Source: Bradyrhizobium sp. AS23.2 (GTDB taxonomy: Bacteria; Pseudomonadota; Alphaproteobacteria; Rhizobiales; Xanthobacteraceae). From it: a stretch of DNA of 43,666 nt. A program made the translations under genes and the position numbers. The notes under the pieces were generated by a model. The model saw only the letters and a list, made by a program, of their open reading frames with translations, did not search any database and was not told the DNA's origin. The stretch is taken from NCBI RefSeq assembly GCF_001908185.1, contig NZ_LGHM01000089.1, positions 1 to 43,666 of the forward strand, given 5' to 3'. Of the stretch, positions 1-8,699 are shown in pieces; the stretch's first letter is position 1, and every line of letters starts with the position of its first letter.

Positions 1-811
1 GCCGCCGGCCACCGCCGGCGCGCGCCCGCGGCACGGCATCCAGCAGCGCCCGCGTATAGGGATGGGCGCAGCGCTCGAACAGATCCTCCGGCCTGCCCTG
101 CTCGACGATCCGGCCGAGATACATCACCGCGACCTCGTCGCAGAGATAGTCGACGACGGCGAGGTCATGGCTGATCAGGATGTAGCTGAGGCCGAACTGC
201 TCCTGGAGGTCCTGCATCAGGTTCAGAACCTGCGCCTGCACGGAGACGTCGAGCGCGGAGACCGGCTCGTCGGCGACAATCAGCTTCGGCTGGGTGATCA
301 GCGCACGCGCGATCGCGATGCGTTGGCGCTGGCCGCCGGAAAACTCGTGCGGATATTTGTCCATGTCCGCATCGCGCAAGCCCACCTGACGCAGCACCGC
401 GGCGACCCGTTCGCGGAATGTCGTGCGATCGGCGCCCTCCAGCACGGTCAAGGGCTCGGCGACGATGCGCGCGATGGTCTGCCGCGGATCGAGCGACCCG
501 TACGGGTCCTGGAACACCATCTGGAAATCGCGGCGCGCGCGACGCAGCTCGTCGGCGGAGATCCGGTTGAGATCGCGGCCGAGCAGCGCGACCTGGCCCG
601 ACGTCGGGCGCTCCAGCGCCATCACCACCCGCGCAAAGGTCGACTTGCCCGAGCCGGACTCGCCGACGATGCCGAGGCTCTTGCCGGCATCGACCCGCAC
701 ACTGACGCCATTGAGCGCGCGCACCTGACCGGGCGGACGGAACAGGCTTTCCCGCGGCAGCGTGTAACGCTGCTCGAGATCCTTCACGTCGAGAAGAGGC
801 GCGGCGGTCAT
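1..811 (-). CDS. Oligopeptide/dipeptide ABC transporter ATPase (DppF/OppF-type), partial
   Basis: Cytoplasmic ATPase, the second of a pair powering a peptide-type ABC importer. The 270 visible codons run off the left edge, so the 3' end (lower coordinates) is missing. Seen: Walker A GESGSGKS at about residues 50-57, ABC signature SGGQRQR at about 158-164, Walker B LIVADEP at about 177-183, and the switch-His segment LISHDL. The visible part ends in the conserved HPYTRALL segment that precedes the C-terminal Cys-rich domain of OppD/DppF proteins. The start ATG (809-811) overlaps the TGA of the preceding ATPase gene (808-810) in an ATGA junction, so the two are translationally coupled. Substrate class is inferred from family only; amide or peptide compounds fit the upstream amidase. 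Confidence 0.93.
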   Translation of the reverse strand, partial: MTAAPLLDVKDLEQRYTLPRESLFRPPGQVRALNGVSVRVDAGKSLGIVGESGSGKSTFARVVMALERPTSGQVALLGRDLNRISADELRRARRDFQMVFQDPYGSLDPRQTIARIVAEPLTVLEGADRTTFRERVAAVLRQVGLRDADMDKYPHEFSGGQRQRIAIARALITQPKLIVADEPVSALDVSVQAQVLNLMQDLQEQFGLSYILISHDLAVVDYLCDEVAVMYLGRIVEQGRPEDLFERCAHPYTRALLDAVPRARAGGGRR

Positions 812-1824
812 GCGGACAATGCTCCGACCTCGGCCATCGAGACATCGGTGCGTACGCAGCGAACGGCGTGACCCGGACCGACCTCGACCATCGACGGAAG
901 CGCCGCGCGGCATTTGTCCTCGACCAGCGGGCAGCGATCGCCGAACGTGCAGCCGGCCGGCAGGTCTGCGAGCTCCGGCACCGTGCCCGATATCGTCTTC
1001 AATCGCGTCCCCTTGCGTGCGCCGAGACGCGGACGGGCGCGGAACAGGCCCTGCGTGTACGGATGTCCCATGCGGCGGAACACCTGGTCGGTCGGGCCGC
1101 TCTCGACGACCGTGCCGCCATACATCACCATCATGCGCTGCACGTTCTCGGCGATGACGCCGAGATCGTGCGAGATCAGGATCATCGACATGCCGCGTTC
1201 CTCGACGAGATCGGCGATGAGGTCGAGGATCTGGCCCTGGATGGTGACGTCGAGCGCGGTTGTGGGCTCGTCCGCGATCAACAGGTCGGGCTCGCAGGCG
1301 AGCGCCATGGCGATGGTGACGCGCTGGCGCTGGCCGCCGGAGAACTGGTGCGGATAGGCATCGATGCGCTTGGCCGGATCGGGCAGTCCGACGCGGTCGA
1401 GCAAGGCGATCGCCTCTTTACGCGCCTGCGCCGCCGAATATCTCTTGTGACGCCGCAGCGGCTCGGCGACTTGATGACCGATCGTGTGCATCGGGTTGAG
1501 CGCAGTCATCGGCTCCTGGAAGATCATGCTGATGCGGTTGCCGCGCAGCCGGCAATAATCCGGATCCGAAAGCCCGACGAGCTCGCTTCCGTCCAGCTTG
1601 ATGCTGCCGGTGACGACGGCGCTGTCCGGCAACAGCCCCATCAGCGACAGGGCGGTGACCGACTTGCCGCAGCCGGACTCGCCGACGAGCCCGAGCGTCT
1701 CACCGCGCTTCAGGGCAAAGCTGACGCCGCGCACGGCCTGTGCCGGCCCGCGGCTGGTGTTGAGCCGGACACCGAGATTGTCGACCTCGATCAGGGGCTT
1801 GGTTGAGCGCTCGCCCATCGTCAT
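808..1824 (-). CDS. Oligopeptide/dipeptide ABC transporter ATPase (DppD/OppD-type)
   Basis: First ATPase of the peptide-type ABC importer, 338 residues, a full family length. Walker A GESGCGKS is at residues 48-55, signature SGGQRQR at 162-168, Walker B LLIADEP at 181-187. The C-terminal oligopeptide-transporter extension is present with its cysteines (CTFGDRCP then DKC, about 292-305), a segment that in some homologues binds an iron-sulfur cluster. The start ATG (1822-1824) overlaps the TGA of the upstream permease (1821-1823) and its own TGA overlaps the next ATPase start. The strict overlaps suggest the four transporter proteins are made in fixed ratio. Function is firm at family level; the substrate is unknown. 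Confidence 0.95.
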   Translation of the reverse strand: MTMGERSTKPLIEVDNLGVRLNTSRGPAQAVRGVSFALKRGETLGLVGESGCGKSVTALSLMGLLPDSAVVTGSIKLDGSELVGLSDPDYCRLRGNRISMIFQEPMTALNPMHTIGHQVAEPLRRHKRYSAAQARKEAIALLDRVGLPDPAKRIDAYPHQFSGGQRQRVTIAMALACEPDLLIADEPTTALDVTIQGQILDLIADLVEERGMSMILISHDLGVIAENVQRMMVMYGGTVVESGPTDQVFRRMGHPYTQGLFRARPRLGARKGTRLKTISGTVPELADLPAGCTFGDRCPLVEDKCRAALPSMVEVGPGHAVRCVRTDVSMAEVGALSA

Positions 1825-2708
1825 CGCTCCCGGGCCAGTCTTGGATCGAGCAGATCGCGCAATCCATCGCCGAGGAGATTGAGGCCAAGCACAGCGACCG
1901 CAATCGCCGCGCCCGGATAGACCGCGAGCATCGGCGACTGGAACAGCAGTGTCTGCGCATCGTTCAGCATCCGCCCCCAGGACGGCTGCGGCGGCTGCGT
2001 GCCGAGGCCGAGATAGGACAAGGCGGCCTCGGCGAGGATTGCGAGCGCGAACTGGATGGTTGCCTGCACGATCAGGATCGACAGGATGTTCGGCAGCACA
2101 TGCTCGATGGTGATGCGGAAAGCCCCCTTCCCCGACGCGCGCGCGGCCAGCACGAATTCCCGCGCCCAGATCGCGTTGGCCGAGCCGCGCGTCAGCCGGG
2201 TCAGCGTCGGGATCTGGAAAATGCCGATCGCGACGATCGAGGTCACCATGCCCGGCCCCACGACAGCGGCGAGCATGATCGCGGACAGCACGGCCGGAAA
2301 CGCGAAGGTGAAGTCAGAGAAGCGCATGATGATCTCTTCGGTCCAGCCGCGCTTGGCGGACGCGATCAGGCCGAGACAGACGCCGAAGGTGAGACCGATG
2401 CTCACGGCGATGACGCCGACCAGGATGGTCGAGCGCGCGCCCGCGAGCAGCAACGAGACGATGTCGCGGCCGAAGGAATCGGTGCCGAGCCAGTGCGCCG
2501 CCGACGGTGGCCTGAGTTTCGAGGCGATGTCGATCTCGTACGGCGACCATGGCGTCCACACCAGCGACAAAAGCGCCGAGGCGAGCACCAGGAGGGTCAG
2601 CGCACCGCCGAGGACGAAGCTGCGATGGCGCAGCGCGCGGCCCCAGAACGTCCGGGCCGGCACACGACGCGTTGCGACCGGTGTGTCAATGGTCAAGGGC
2701 GCACTCAC
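1821..2708 (-). CDS. Peptide-type ABC transporter permease (DppC-type)
   Basis: Inner-membrane permease of 295 residues, BPD_transp_1 family, with the N-terminal OppC-like segment (one helix near 30-50, then a periplasmic loop containing HWLGTDSFGRD) before the transmembrane core. The EAA-type coupling loop is visible as EFVLAARASGKG. The reading frame stays open far upstream of the true start, but that extension is antisense-like and overlaps the preceding permease. The start chosen is GTG at 2706-2708, which overlaps the TGA of that permease (2705-2707) as GTGA, giving MSAPLTIDTP. This matches the overlap style of the whole operon. It pairs with the DppB-type permease to form the channel. 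Confidence 0.92.
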   Translation of the reverse strand: MSAPLTIDTPVATRRVPARTFWGRALRHRSFVLGGALTLLVLASALLSLVWTPWSPYEIDIASKLRPPSAAHWLGTDSFGRDIVSLLLAGARSTILVGVIAVSIGLTFGVCLGLIASAKRGWTEEIIMRFSDFTFAFPAVLSAIMLAAVVGPGMVTSIVAIGIFQIPTLTRLTRGSANAIWAREFVLAARASGKGAFRITIEHVLPNILSILIVQATIQFALAILAEAALSYLGLGTQPPQPSWGRMLNDAQTLLFQSPMLAVYPGAAIAVAVLGLNLLGDGLRDLLDPRLARER

Positions 2709-3655
2709 AGGTCGTGAACCTTGATGCGGGGATCGATGAAGGCATAGAGCACGTCGACCACGAAATTGACGATGACGACCATGGCGGCGAGCAGCATCAC
2801 GCAATTGCGCACCACGATCAGGTCGCGGTTGGCAATCGACTGGAAGATCAACCGGCCAAGGCCCGGCAGATAGAACACGTTCTCGATCACGATGGTGCCG
2901 GCGAGCAGATTGGCGAATTGCAGCCCCATCACCGTCATCACCGGGATCATGGCGTTGCGCAGCACGTGGCTCCACAGCACCTCGCGCTTGCCGAGCCCCT
3001 TCGCGCGCGCGGTACGAACAAAGTCTTCGCGCAACACCTCGAGCACAGCCGAACGCGTGACGCGCGCAAGGATCGCGGCCTGCACCACCGCAAGCGAGAT
3101 CGCAGGTAACAGCAGCGACTTGATGCCCGGCCAGATACCGTCCTCCCAGCCGGCAAAGCCGCCCGCGGAGAGCCATTGTAGCCTCACCGCAAACAGGAGG
3201 ACCAGGAGGATCGCAAACCAGAAGTTCGGCAGCGCGATGCCGACCTGCGTCAGGGACATCACGCCGACATCGCCGAGCTTGTTGTGGTTGGCGGCGGTGT
3301 AGATGCCGGCCGAGAGCGCCAGCGTCACCGTGATCAGCATCGACATGATCGCGAGCGGAATGGTCAGCACCAGCCGCTCCGCGATCAGGCCCGCTACCGG
3401 CGTGCCGTAGACATAGCTGTTGCCGAGATCGCCGACGAGGAGGCCCTTGATCCATTGCAGGTAGCGAACCGCCAGCGGCTGGTCGAGCCCGAGCTTGACG
3501 GTGAGCGCGCGCACCGCATCGGCCGAGGCATCGGCACCCATCAGCATCTGCGCGGCATTGCCCGGGAGAGCGTCCAGCACCAGGAAAATGATCAGGGATG
3601 CGCCGACCAGCGTCGCCAGCAGGGTCAGGACACGTCGAAGGACAAATACGCTCAT
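2705..3655 (-). CDS. Peptide-type ABC transporter permease (DppB-type)
   Basis: Inner-membrane permease of 316 residues, the DppB/OppB partner. It begins with the typical amphipathic start and first helix (RRVLTLLATLVGASLIIFLV), followed by the family segment around GLDQPLAVRYLQWIKG near residues 56-70. The core transmembrane domain carries the cytoplasmic coupling loop EDFVRTARAKGLG, which docks on the ATPase. First transporter gene of the operon; an 86-bp gap separates it from the upstream amidase. The substrate-binding protein expected for this family is not next to it, so it lies either beyond the left edge or elsewhere in the genome. Confidence 0.94.
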   Translation of the reverse strand: MSVFVLRRVLTLLATLVGASLIIFLVLDALPGNAAQMLMGADASADAVRALTVKLGLDQPLAVRYLQWIKGLLVGDLGNSYVYGTPVAGLIAERLVLTIPLAIMSMLITVTLALSAGIYTAANHNKLGDVGVMSLTQVGIALPNFWFAILLVLLFAVRLQWLSAGGFAGWEDGIWPGIKSLLLPAISLAVVQAAILARVTRSAVLEVLREDFVRTARAKGLGKREVLWSHVLRNAMIPVMTVMGLQFANLLAGTIVIENVFYLPGLGRLIFQSIANRDLIVVRNCVMLLAAMVVIVNFVVDVLYAFIDPRIKVHDL

Positions 3656-3741
3656 GCGCGCTCGGGTTCAGGGCTCACCGGCGGCACGATCTACATGTCC
3701 GGACGCCGGACGCAAGCCCTTTGCGGCACGTCATCAACGCC

Positions 3742-5163
3742 TCAGCCGGGCCGGCGGGACAGAAGGTCCTGCGAAGCCTCGAACAGTGCGCTGACGCGCA
3801 GCAATTCCGCATCGCTGCGGAAGCGACCGACGAGTTGAAGCCCGATCGGCAGACCGTCGCCGCCGAAGCCGCAAGGCAGGCTGATTGCGGGATGCCCGGT
3901 CATGTTGAACGGCATGGTCCAGGGGAACCAGTGCGGCCGGACGCTGTCGAAATGCTTGCCGTCGATTTCGATGGTGCCGAACAGGTCCTGGCCGATCGGC
4001 AACGCGGTGCGCGTGATGGTCGGCATCGCCAGGAAGTCCGCGCGCGCAAGCAGGGATTGCACGCGGCGGAACAGCGCGGTTCGCGCGAACATTGCCTCCT
4101 GGTAATCGACGCCGCTGACATTTGTCGCAAGAGCGACCTGCTTGACGAAAGCTTCGCTGAGAACGCCGCCATGCTCGGCAGCCAGCTTGGCGAAACGCGT
4201 ACGCCAGACCGTGTGGTTGATGGCGCGCCAGATCGGCTCGACGTCAAAGCCCTCGCCGGAGAACTCCTCGAGCTCGGCACCCAGGCCCACCAACCGATCA
4301 AGGCTCGCCTTGAAGGCCGCGGCAACATCCGCGGACACGGGACGACCGGGCGGCGAGGCGCAGAACAGGATCCTCTGCCCGCGCAGATCGCCGCGCGGAA
4401 CGGCGGTGCCGATGAAATCGGGCACGGGAACGCCGATCGACCAGGGATCACAAGGATCCTCGCCGGCCATCGCCTGCATCATCAGCGCGGTGTCAGCGAC
4501 GGTACGCGTGGTCGGTGTGACATAGGTCTGGTTGCCGAAAGCGTCGAGCGCCTGACTGTGCGCGATCACGCCATTGCTCTGCTTCAAGCCGACCACGCCG
4601 TTGCAGGCGGCCGGTATCCGCGTCGAGCCGCCGCCATCGGTCGCGATCGCGAGCGGCGCGATGCCGCTCGCAACGGCCACCGCCGCCCCACCGCTGGAGC
4701 CGCCGGAAGAACGCTCCGCGCTCCAGGCGTTGCGAGTACGGCCGAACAGCGGCGAATCGGTCAGGCACTTGCTGCCGAACTCGGGCGTCGTGGTCTTGCC
4801 TATCAGGATCGCGCCTTCCGCACGGAGCTTCGCAACCGCGACGGCATCCTCAGTGGGTACATTGTCCTTGTAGGGAACGGCGCCGAAGGTAGTCTTCACG
4901 CCGCGCGTGTTGACGATGTCCTTGACCGTGACCGGAAGTCCATGCAGCAGGCCGAGCGGCTCGCCCGACATCACCTTGCGCTCTGCTATCCGCGCCTCTG
5001 CCATCGCCTCGGCGCCGCAGAGCGTGATGAAGCAATTCAATTCGGGCTGAAGCGCCTCGGCGCGTGCCAGCACCGCGCTGACGACATCGACCGGTGAAAC
5101 CTCCTTGCGGGCGATACGCGCACGCAGTTCGGCGGCGGACAGGAAACAGAGATCGTTGCTCAT
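3742..5163 (-). CDS. Amidase (amidase-signature family)
   Basis: Cytoplasmic amidohydrolase of 473 residues, normal length for the amidase-signature (AS) family. The Ser-cisSer-Lys triad is complete: Lys81 in LPVTVKD, Ser156 in SSGGSSGG, and nucleophile Ser180 in ATDGGGSTRIPA. The 24-residue spacing between the two serines is the same as in characterised AS enzymes. No GatA context (no gatB or gatC), so this is a catabolic or detoxifying amidase. It lies 86 bp upstream of the peptide-type ABC genes on the same strand. A plausible reading is that imported amides or short peptides are its substrates, but this rests on position alone. The 123 bp between its start and the next upstream gene may hold its promoter; no clear signal was recognised. 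Confidence 0.92.
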   Translation of the reverse strand: MSNDLCFLSAAELRARIARKEVSPVDVVSAVLARAEALQPELNCFITLCGAEAMAEARIAERKVMSGEPLGLLHGLPVTVKDIVNTRGVKTTFGAVPYKDNVPTEDAVAVAKLRAEGAILIGKTTTPEFGSKCLTDSPLFGRTRNAWSAERSSGGSSGGAAVAVASGIAPLAIATDGGGSTRIPAACNGVVGLKQSNGVIAHSQALDAFGNQTYVTPTTRTVADTALMMQAMAGEDPCDPWSIGVPVPDFIGTAVPRGDLRGQRILFCASPPGRPVSADVAAAFKASLDRLVGLGAELEEFSGEGFDVEPIWRAINHTVWRTRFAKLAAEHGGVLSEAFVKQVALATNVSGVDYQEAMFARTALFRRVQSLLARADFLAMPTITRTALPIGQDLFGTIEIDGKHFDSVRPHWFPWTMPFNMTGHPAISLPCGFGGDGLPIGLQLVGRFRSDAELLRVSALFEASQDLLSRRPG

Positions 5164-5286
5164 AAGGGCAGGCTCGCGTCAGGACGCGCGGACCTTGCCA
5201 GCGGGCACCCATTCTGTCCATTTCGGATGCCGCATGGCCGCAGTCCGCCGGGACATCTCGGAAATCGCAAGCCCCTGACGCGTTGC

Positions 5287-6222
5287 CTACCAGTTCCAGG
5301 CGATCTCATGGCTCCAGGGCGGATCGGCGCCCGGGCGCGTGCAGGTCAGGCCGGCGCAGCTGGCAGCAAAGGACAGCGCAAGGCGGAGTTCATCTGCGCC
5401 AATGTCCTTCAGTTGTGGCCGGGCGAGACGTCCCTGCTTGTGCAGGGCGAACAGCAGCGCCGCCTGAAAGCTGTCACCGGCGCCGATCGTGTCGGCGATC
5501 TCGACCTTCGGCGCGGGCACTTCGATCTGCCCCGCCCTTGCGTGCCACGCGATGGCGCCATTGTTGCCGCGGGTGATGACGACGAGGCTGACACCTCGCG
5601 CGAGCAGCGTGCCTGCGCGCTGCTCGTAAGGCTCATCTCCAAAGAGATAGGCGAAGTCGACGTCCGACATCTTGATGAGGTCGGCGCCATCCGCGAACTC
5701 GGCCATGCGCGCAAGGTAAGCCGGCTTGTCCTTGACCAGATTGGGACGGCAATTCGGATCGAAGGAGATCGTCGACGACGCGCGCGCGTCTGCAAGCAGG
5801 GCTTTCGTCTCGGCGGCGCCCTGGTCGTTGACAAGGGTCGTCGAACCGACATGGACGGCTTCGACGTTCGCAAATGGAATTGTCCCGCGCCGGTACGTCC
5901 AGTTCCGTGTCGCGGTCCCGACATCGTAGAAGGCGTAATGCGACTCGCCCGCGACGATGCGGACGAAAGCGAGCGTGGTCTGGTGATCGCTGCGGGTGGC
6001 AAGCCCCAGTTCGACGTTCGATGCTGCGGCGTGGTCGGCGATCATCCGTCCGAACAGGTCGGTCGAGATGCCACCGACGAAGCCGGTCGCCACGCCCAGG
6101 CGCGCCATGCCGATCGCAACATTGAGGCAGGAGCCGCCGACCGCCGGCATCACCGCCTCGCGTCCCCCAGCGTTTCGCGTCGGCACGAAATCGATCAGCG
6201 CATCGCCGCAGGCAATCAGCAT
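5287..6222 (-). CDS. PfkB-family carbohydrate kinase (fructokinase-like)
   Basis: Sugar kinase of 311 residues, ribokinase/PfkB family, closest in pattern to bacterial fructokinases. Seen: the N-terminal GDALIDF segment, the GG motif region VGGSCLNVAIGMARLG, and the C-terminal catalytic GAGDSF with the base Asp250. It would phosphorylate a ketose, probably fructose, made by the dehydrogenase of this locus. The reading frame also permits a TTG start at 6231. ATG at 6220-6222 is preferred because GGAGG lies 9 nt before it and because the TTG would sit directly on that ribosome site and overlap the upstream stop. Last gene of the polyol operon, 5 bp after the FGGY kinase. Confidence 0.9.
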   Translation of the reverse strand: MLIACGDALIDFVPTRNAGGREAVMPAVGGSCLNVAIGMARLGVATGFVGGISTDLFGRMIADHAAASNVELGLATRSDHQTTLAFVRIVAGESHYAFYDVGTATRNWTYRRGTIPFANVEAVHVGSTTLVNDQGAAETKALLADARASSTISFDPNCRPNLVKDKPAYLARMAEFADGADLIKMSDVDFAYLFGDEPYEQRAGTLLARGVSLVVITRGNNGAIAWHARAGQIEVPAPKVEIADTIGAGDSFQAALLFALHKQGRLARPQLKDIGADELRLALSFAASCAGLTCTRPGADPPWSHEIAWNW

Positions 6223-6227
6223 GTCTT

Positions 6228-7868
6228 TCAACCTCCGGCGCGCATCGCCGCACGGCTGCCGCGATCGACCTCACGCAGCAGCTTGTACACCTCGCGCTTG
6301 CGGGCATGAAAGGCGGCCATGTCGGGCGTGGTCGGCTCGCTCTTCCGTCCCAGCGCCGACATCTTGGCCATGGTCTCACCGATCGAAGCGTAGGCGCCGC
6401 CGGCCACCGCCCCGAGCATCGCGGCGCCCAGCAGCACCGGCTCCTTTGTTTGGGGCAGCGCCACCGCGAGGCCGGTTGTGTCGGCCATGATCTGCCGCAC
6501 AAGCGGGCTGCGGCTCGCGCCGCCGCCCATGATCATGATGCTGGAGCGAACGCCATGCGCGGCAAAGGCCTCGATCACCTCCGCAAGGCCATAGGCGAGC
6601 CCGCAGAGACCGGCGACGAACAACTGCTCCATCGACCCCATGTCGGTGTCGAGGTCGAGGCCCGCGATCACCGCGCGCGTATCAGGATCGGCGTAAGGCG
6701 AGCGATTGCCGATGAATTCAGGGAGGACATGGACGGCGCGGGCCAGCAGCGCGGCGCGGCTGGCATCGCCCGCGCGTGCGATGATGCGACGCTCCAGGAA
6801 ATCGATGAGGTCGAGACCCTCGCCGCGCGCCGCCGCGCTCGCCTCGGCATGGCCGGGATGTGACTTGAGGAGATGATCGATCGCGGCGCCGGCGGCCGAC
6901 TGGCCACCCTCATTGAGCCAGAAGTCCGGCACCATGCCAGAGTAATAAGGACCCCATACGCCGGGTACGAAGCACGGCTCTTTCGTCGTCGCCATGATGC
7001 AGGCCGACGTTCCCATGATGTAGGCAAGGCGATCGCAGACATCCGTCGCACCGCCCGATCCGTCGCGGCCGCCGATCGCGCCGATGCCGCCGGCATGGGC
7101 GTCGATCAGCGACGCGCCGACCGGCGTTCCCGGCGACAGGCCCAGCTCGGCCGCGGCAGCGCGGGTAAGGCCATCGCCGAGGCGTGTGCCAGGCGCGACG
7201 ATCTCGGTGCCGATGCGGGCGTATTTCTCGGCAACGAAATCGGAGAGGCCAATGCGCTGGAAGAACGGCGCGCTCCAGCCGCCGCTATCATGTGCGAGGT
7301 AGTTCCATTTGCAGGTGACTGTGCAGGTCGAGCGCCGGAGCGAACCCGTCGCGCGCCAGGTCAGGTAATCCGCCAGATCGAAGAAGTGACCGGCGGCATC
7401 GAAGCTCGCGCGCAGGTGACGCTTCAGCCACAGCAGTTTCGGCATCTCCATCTCGGGCGAGATCGAGCCGCCGACGTAGCGCAGCACGGCGTCCCCGGTC
7501 TCGTTGATCAACCGCGCCTCGGCCGTGGCGCGATGGTCCATCCAGACGATGACGTTGCGCTGCTTGTCGCCAGAGGCGCTGACGGTGACCGGCTCGCCCT
7601 GGGGATCGAGCACCACGAGAGAACAGGTGGCGTCGAAGCCAATGCCACCGACGCCATCGGGCGCAATGCCGGCTTCCGCCATCGCCGCCCGCACCGATGT
7701 CGTGCAGGCGTCCCAGATGTCCTGGGAGGACTGCTCGACGATGTCGCCGGCCTCGTGCCAGATCCTGATCGGATGCCGCGCAGTCGCAAGCAAGGTCCCG
7801 GCCCCGTCAAACACTCCTGCGCGCGTGCTCGTGGTCCCCACGTCGACGCCGATATAGGCTTGCGGCAT
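6228..7868 (-). CDS. FGGY-family carbohydrate kinase (D-ribulokinase-like)
   Basis: Cytoplasmic sugar kinase of 546 residues. The first ATPase-fold motif is YIGVDVGTTSTRAGVFD at the N-terminus; GIGFDATCSLVVLD and the VWMDHRA segment (substrate side) are typical of the 5-carbon ketose kinases (YDR109C/FGGY type, often D-ribulokinase), and the C-terminal MIMGGGASRSPL motif closes the nucleotide site. Start choice: ATG at 7866-7868 (MPQAYIG) has GGGAG 5 nt upstream and leaves 37 bp after the dehydrogenase; the longer in-frame start at 7928 adds 20 unconserved residues and overlaps that gene. The product would be a pentulose 5-phosphate feeding the pentose phosphate pathway. D-xylulose or another ketose cannot be excluded. 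Confidence 0.9.
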   Translation of the reverse strand: MPQAYIGVDVGTTSTRAGVFDGAGTLLATARHPIRIWHEAGDIVEQSSQDIWDACTTSVRAAMAEAGIAPDGVGGIGFDATCSLVVLDPQGEPVTVSASGDKQRNVIVWMDHRATAEARLINETGDAVLRYVGGSISPEMEMPKLLWLKRHLRASFDAAGHFFDLADYLTWRATGSLRRSTCTVTCKWNYLAHDSGGWSAPFFQRIGLSDFVAEKYARIGTEIVAPGTRLGDGLTRAAAAELGLSPGTPVGASLIDAHAGGIGAIGGRDGSGGATDVCDRLAYIMGTSACIMATTKEPCFVPGVWGPYYSGMVPDFWLNEGGQSAAGAAIDHLLKSHPGHAEASAAARGEGLDLIDFLERRIIARAGDASRAALLARAVHVLPEFIGNRSPYADPDTRAVIAGLDLDTDMGSMEQLFVAGLCGLAYGLAEVIEAFAAHGVRSSIMIMGGGASRSPLVRQIMADTTGLAVALPQTKEPVLLGAAMLGAVAGGAYASIGETMAKMSALGRKSEPTTPDMAAFHARKREVYKLLREVDRGSRAAMRAGG

Positions 7869-7905
7869 TGTCACTCCCGGTCGCTTCGTCAGTTTTGACG
7901 CAAGC

Positions 7906-8679
7906 CTACCAGCAAGTGTAGCCGCCATCCACCAGCACGATGCTGCCGGTCATCAGGCTCGCGGCCTCCGAAGAGAGGAATAGCACGACCGACGCGATCT
8001 CCTCGACCTGTCCCATCCGCGCCATCGGGGTTCCACCGATCCAGGCGTCGTACATCCTGGGATTGCTCTTCACGAAGGCATTGAGCGGCGTCTCGATATA
8101 GGTCGGCGCCACCGCGTTGACGCGGATGCCGCGCGCGCCCCATTCGGCGGCCAGCGACTTGGTGAGATGGTGCACCCCGGCCTTGGAGGCGTTGTAGAAG
8201 CACTGCTCCTGCGGCTTGTTGACGATGAAGCCGGACATCGAGCCGACATTGACGATGGCGCCGCTCTTGGCCTTCAGCATGTGCTTGCCGAACTCGCGGC
8301 AGCACCAGAAGGTGCCGTTGAGATTGACGTCAATGACGTTGAGCCAATGCTCGTCGGTGACGGTCTCGGCCGGGGTCTCGCTGCGGGCAATGCCGGCGTT
8401 GTTAACGAGGATGTCGACCTTGCCATGACGTGCGACGAGATCATTGGCAACCTCCGCCACGCGCCTGGTGTCGGTGACATCCATAATCGCGGTCTCGATG
8501 TCGTATCCCTTCGCCTTCAGGCCGGCTTTGGCGCTGTCGGCGACCTTGCTATCGCGGTCGCCGACGATGACCCTGGCGCCGGATTCAGCCAGCGCCTCGG
8601 CGCAGGCGAGACCAATGCCCTGCCCGCCGCCGGTGATGAACGCGGTCTTGCCATTCAGTTTGAATTTTTCCAGGTACAT
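7906..8679 (-). CDS. Short-chain dehydrogenase/reductase (probable polyol dehydrogenase)
   Basis: Classical SDR of 257 residues. Cofactor motif TGGGQGIG at 16-23, an Asp (GDRDS, 40-44) after beta-2 that suggests NAD rather than NADP, NNAG at 93-96, and the catalytic tetrad Asn119, Ser147, Tyr162, Lys166 (YNASK). The position between a sugar-alcohol-type ABC transporter and two ketose kinases implies oxidation of an imported polyol to a ketose, as in sorbitol (SmoS), arabinitol or ribitol dehydrogenases. A GGGAAG ribosome site lies 6 nt before the ATG. The exact polyol cannot be read from sequence; the neighbouring ribulokinase-like gene points to a pentitol, the PfkB kinase to a hexitol. Confidence 0.92.
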   Translation of the reverse strand: MYLEKFKLNGKTAFITGGGQGIGLACAEALAESGARVIVGDRDSKVADSAKAGLKAKGYDIETAIMDVTDTRRVAEVANDLVARHGKVDILVNNAGIARSETPAETVTDEHWLNVIDVNLNGTFWCCREFGKHMLKAKSGAIVNVGSMSGFIVNKPQEQCFYNASKAGVHHLTKSLAAEWGARGIRVNAVAPTYIETPLNAFVKSNPRMYDAWIGGTPMARMGQVEEIASVVLFLSSEAASLMTGSIVLVDGGYTCW

Positions 8680-8699
8680 GGCGGTCTTCCCGTTTCTTG

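Noticed and set aside
2709..3455. Upstream extension of the DppC-type permease giving a 544-residue protein
   Set aside because: The extra part is an out-of-frame reading of the DppB-type gene. The GTGA overlap at 2705-2708 gives the proper start.
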